NCBI GenBank assembly: GCA_007128315.1
Contig: SKXQ01000151.1
Span: 1 to 35,228, forward strand
Length of the DNA stretch: 35,228 nucleotides
Source: Spirochaetaceae bacterium
Lineage (GTDB): Bacteria > Spirochaetota > Spirochaetia > DSM-27196 > SKKC01
Reading direction: 5' to 3'
Part shown: in pieces, positions 32,730-35,228 of the stretch
Layout: every line of letters begins with the position of its first letter
Position numbering within the stretch: position 1 is the stretch's first letter
Made by a program: the position numbers and the translations under genes
Notes under the pieces: model-generated
What the model was told of the DNA's origin: nothing
Databases searched by the model: none
The model's input: only the letters and a program-made list of their open reading frames with translations

Positions 32730-33782
32730 TCAGAACAGATCGTCCCATACGATTCCTGCACCGTCAGGAACCATACGGGTGACCCGCTTCCGGTGTAAGA
32801 TATCGAAGAATCGCGGATGTATACCGGGACTGAGTTCTTTTTCCGTACGCAGTACCGCCATCGTACTCGCATCGAGGAGGTCACCTGCTGATAAATCTCG
32901 CGTTGCGTGTATGCTGCGATTTGTGCGTCCGTAGTTTTCTGTCTCGCTCTCTGCCAGACGGATTCCCTGATCTCCGAGTATGTGTTCCACGCGTTCGGAG
33001 CCGAGGCGCTCTCTCACCGCATCCATCCGATTCGATTCGCCTTCGAGAGCGCGCAGCTCGTTGATCATCTGTCTGAACTGGGGCGGCTCCAGAGCAACCG
33101 GATCGTCAAGACCGGCCCCTTCGTGTGATAGTGTCACGTGTTTCTCGAGTATCACTGCTCCGACAGCCCACGAAACCATCGGAACGGCAAACGCGTCAAG
33201 ACTGTGATCGCTTACGCCCCACCGACGGCCGGTTGCAGCGCTCCGGACAGGGAGCGAGCGTATATTGTAATCTGACTCAGGCGCCGGGTACGACGTTACA
33301 CAGTGAAGAAATGTCAGATCCGATTTTCTAAGGCATCGGTTTGCCTCATCAATATCCGCGAGAGTACTCACACCGGTACTCGCGATAATGGCGACTCCGC
33401 TTGCGGAAACTGCCTCGAGCAAAGGCGTATGCACGAGCTCCGGCGAAGCAATCTTGATCCGGTCGACATTCAGGGCGAGTAAGCCTTCAAGGCTGTGAGT
33501 TCCGAATGGTGTACAGAGGAACCGTAAATCTCTCGACTCTGTTTCCGTCTTCACGGAATGATAGAAGTCCTGTGTCTGTTCGAGAGCGCGGAATCGTTCG
33601 TATAGCGGAGTCGGTCCGCCTGGCAGTGGTACCAGTCCCGCTTTCGGGTGAATAATCTCCGACGCGATAACCCACTGAAACTTGGCACAGTCGAAGCCAG
33701 CCTCCGCGACCTCGTCGAGTATCCTTCGGACGGAATCGATCAGTCCTCCGTGGCCGGTGCCGATTTCGGCTACAAGCTCCAT
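32730..33782 (-). CDS. NeuB/SpsE-type sialic-acid-like synthase with C-terminal SAF domain
   Basis: A 350-residue protein. A NeuB TIM barrel (~1-275) carries AEIGTGHGG (5-13), FLCTPFG (88-94), IKIASPEL (109-116), HCVTSYPAP (160-168), SDHS (191-194) and EKHVTL (213-218). An antifreeze/SAF-like domain follows (~286-350, RSIHATRDLSAGD). The family condenses phosphoenolpyruvate with an N-acetylated hexose to make nonulosonic acids (sialic, legionaminic). Two family positions deviate: the usual NH of AEIGxNHxG is GH, and the second Mn2+ ligand, His of the GPDH motif, is Asp227 (GLDD). The ATG is 4 nt from the serS stop, so the two are translationally coupled. No other sugar-acid genes are nearby, which leaves the product open. 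Confidence 0.87.
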   Translation of the reverse strand: MELVAEIGTGHGGLIDSVRRILDEVAEAGFDCAKFQWVIASEIIHPKAGLVPLPGGPTPLYERFRALEQTQDFYHSVKTETESRDLRFLCTPFGTHSLEGLLALNVDRIKIASPELVHTPLLEAVSASGVAIIASTGVSTLADIDEANRCLRKSDLTFLHCVTSYPAPESDYNIRSLPVRSAATGRRWGVSDHSLDAFAVPMVSWAVGAVILEKHVTLSHEGAGLDDPVALEPPQFRQMINELRALEGESNRMDAVRERLGSERVEHILGDQGIRLAESETENYGRTNRSIHATRDLSAGDLLDASTMAVLRTEKELSPGIHPRFFDILHRKRVTRMVPDGAGIVWDDLF

Positions 33783-33785
33783 GGG

Positions 33786-35066
33786 TCACGTCCGGGGAGC
33801 GATCAGCTCGAATCCGCAGTACGGAACGAGCGCCGCCGGAATCCTGATACTGCCATCCTCTTGTTGTCCGTTCTCAAAAATGCAGACAAGGGCGCGACTG
33901 ACAGCAATCGCGGTCCCGTTCAGCATGTGCACATAAGAAGGTTTTGTGTCTCCCTCGCGGTACCGAGTACCGAGCCTTCGTGCCTGATAGTCGGTGCAGT
34001 TTGATGTTGACGTAATTTCACCGTACTCACCGTCGGATCCTCGCCCCGGCATCCACGCCTCAATATCGTACTTCCGATAAGCAGGACCTCCGAGGTCACC
34101 CGTGCAGGTATCGACGACCCGATATGCAAGTCCAAGTCCCCTCGCGATTTGTTCTTCGATGGACAACAGTGTCTCAAGCATCGCTTCGCTGTCGTCGGGT
34201 TTCGTGTACACGAACATCTCTACCTTGGAGAACTGATGCACCCGATAAAGACCCTTGGAGAACTGACCGGCAGCACCTGCTTCCCGTCTAAAGCAATGCG
34301 AAAAACCCGCAAGTTTGATCGGTAACTCATCCGTACTCACTATTCTGTTTCCGACATACGCACCGAGGGTGATCTCTGCCGTTCCGACCAGACAGCCTTC
34401 GTTACCTTCCAGGGTGTATATGTTACTTTCGGGTCCACGCGGTGAAAAACCGATTCCGGAAACGATTTCTTCACGCGCGATATCGGGCGTGATCATCGGG
34501 GTGAAACCTTCAGCCTGAAGAGTGTCCATTGCGTATCGAATTAGAGCCAGTTCCAGGAATACTGCCTCGTTCTTCAGATAGTAGAACTTGGCGCCACTGA
34601 CCTGAGCTGCCCGATCAAAATCGAGAAGGTCCAGCGCCAGACCGAGTTCAAGATGGTCCTTTGCAGGAAAATCGAATTTTGGCGGCGTTCCAACGAACTT
34701 GATCACCTTGTTCGAGTCTTCACCACTACCGACCGGAACGTCGGGATGGGTCAGGTTCGGAACAGCTTCCGCTTTCTCACTCAGGCGTTCTTCGATCGAT
34801 TTCAGAGCGCTCTCCAACGAAGGTATTTCTTCCTTTATGAGCTTGCCTTCCTGTATGAGCGTCGACCGATCCTCGTCCGAGAGCTTTTGCTTCATTTGTC
34901 GTGCGTTGTCATTTCTGCGACTTCTCAGCGACTCGAGATCGCTGAGAAGTGCGTTTCTTCGGTCGTACAAATCCACGATTTCCGGGATATCGATCTGTAC
35001 GTTACGAAGCTCCGCGTTGCGTTGCACGAGGTCCTGATTGTCGCGAATAAACTTAAGATCTAGCAT
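33786..35066 (-). CDS. serS: Seryl-tRNA synthetase
   Basis: A 426-residue class II synthetase. The N-terminal tRNA-binding helical arm (~28-100, coiled coil) has the usual length. TAE serine-binding motif at 229-231, motif 2 FRREAG...RVHQFSKVEMF (259-285) and motif 3 NGTAIAVSRALVCIFEN (383-399) are intact. It charges tRNA-Ser (and tRNA-Sec where present) with serine. The ATG lacks an SD and lies 10 nt after a good -10 box, so the message is likely leaderless or nearly so. It is the first gene of an operon with the NeuB-like gene, 3 bp downstream. Confidence 0.98.
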   Translation of the reverse strand: MLDLKFIRDNQDLVQRNAELRNVQIDIPEIVDLYDRRNALLSDLESLRSRRNDNARQMKQKLSDEDRSTLIQEGKLIKEEIPSLESALKSIEERLSEKAEAVPNLTHPDVPVGSGEDSNKVIKFVGTPPKFDFPAKDHLELGLALDLLDFDRAAQVSGAKFYYLKNEAVFLELALIRYAMDTLQAEGFTPMITPDIAREEIVSGIGFSPRGPESNIYTLEGNEGCLVGTAEITLGAYVGNRIVSTDELPIKLAGFSHCFRREAGAAGQFSKGLYRVHQFSKVEMFVYTKPDDSEAMLETLLSIEEQIARGLGLAYRVVDTCTGDLGGPAYRKYDIEAWMPGRGSDGEYGEITSTSNCTDYQARRLGTRYREGDTKPSYVHMLNGTAIAVSRALVCIFENGQQEDGSIRIPAALVPYCGFELIAPRT

Positions 35067-35076
35067 TGTGGGTTTG

Positions 35077-35106
35077 ACTATAGCTTTCCAGATAGGTTCA
35101 TATCAA
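35077..35106 (-). promoter_or_regulatory. Promoter of serS
   Basis: Minus-strand TTGATA (35106-35101), an 18-nt spacer and TATAGT (35082-35077) match the consensus at four or five of six positions each. The expected start near 35070 leaves about 4 nt before the serS ATG at 35066. Confidence 0.55.
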
Positions 35107-35219
35107 CATTACTGTCCGCGACCGTGGTGATTTTCTCATGATTATCTGCAATCAAAGCGCGTGTTCACCGGGTAAGGGTACATGAGTCGTCCTGACTCGA
35201 TATTCTGACCTTAGGAGTG

Positions 35220-35228
35220 AGGAGGTGA
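35220..35228 (+). promoter_or_regulatory. Full-length Shine-Dalgarno of a gene starting just beyond the window
   Basis: AGGAGGTGA at the very end is complementary to the entire anti-SD core of 16S rRNA. A plus-strand gene divergent from serS should start within about 5-10 nt past the window. Upstream, GAGTC-GTCCT-GACTC (35184-35198) forms a small dyad in its presumed leader. No clear promoter is seen for it in 35107-35219. Confidence 0.55.

Overview
The window reads as ordinary chromosomal DNA of a free-living bacterium, most likely a spirochaete (Spirochaetota). The pointers are a RarA ATPase fused to a degenerate methyltransferase-like domain (a fusion I know from cyanobacteria and spirochaetes), a stand-alone rpsD, a SpoIIE-type phosphatase and a histidine-kinase-like/cNMP-binding switch protein, plus a MoxR/DUF58/transglutaminase operon. 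This assignment is inference from gene content; no rRNA, tRNA, CRISPR array, prophage or insertion sequence was seen.

Layout. 1-6.3 kb: a partial membrane protein, isoaspartyl peptidase (convergent and overlapping with rarA), a PP2C/SpoIIE phosphatase and a coiled-coil protein. 6.4-10.8 kb: msrB with an aldehyde dehydrogenase, a DEAD-box RNA helicase, and rpsD with a clear terminator. 10.9-16.8 kb: the receiver-like/HATPase/cNMP protein, a small metal-binding (HMA) protein, and the MoxR-DUF58-TgpA operon. 16.9-20.0 kb: an ABC-F protein and an NtrC-type sigma-54 activator. 20.0-23.6 kb: the two halves of a heterodimeric ABC exporter on the minus strand. 23.6-26.3 kb: a long intergenic region with a consensus sigma-54 promoter and a structured leader, followed by a CheY-like regulator, a diacylglycerol-kinase-family enzyme and a DUF2161 PD-(D/E)XK-fold protein. 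26.3-29.7 kb: one 1128-residue protein joining 2-oxoacid dehydrogenase E1 alpha, E1 beta, a lipoyl domain and a complete ketoacyl-ACP synthase III. 29.9-35.1 kb: aconitase, and a serS-neuB-like operon on the minus strand.

The strongest candidate for an undescribed system is the E1-lipoyl-KASIII megasynthase. It could oxidatively decarboxylate a 2-oxo acid, hold the acyl group on its own lipoyl arm and prime fatty acid or polyketide synthesis without a dedicated E2. The second is the sigma-54 leader at 23.7-23.95 kb, which carries a 16S-3'-end-like stretch able to pair with the Shine-Dalgarno sequence of the downstream regulator. Other points are coherent degeneration of one ATP site in both the ABC-F protein and the ABC exporter, good promoters lying so close to SD-less start codons that leaderless mRNAs are likely, and convergent gene pairs that repeatedly overlap without terminators.
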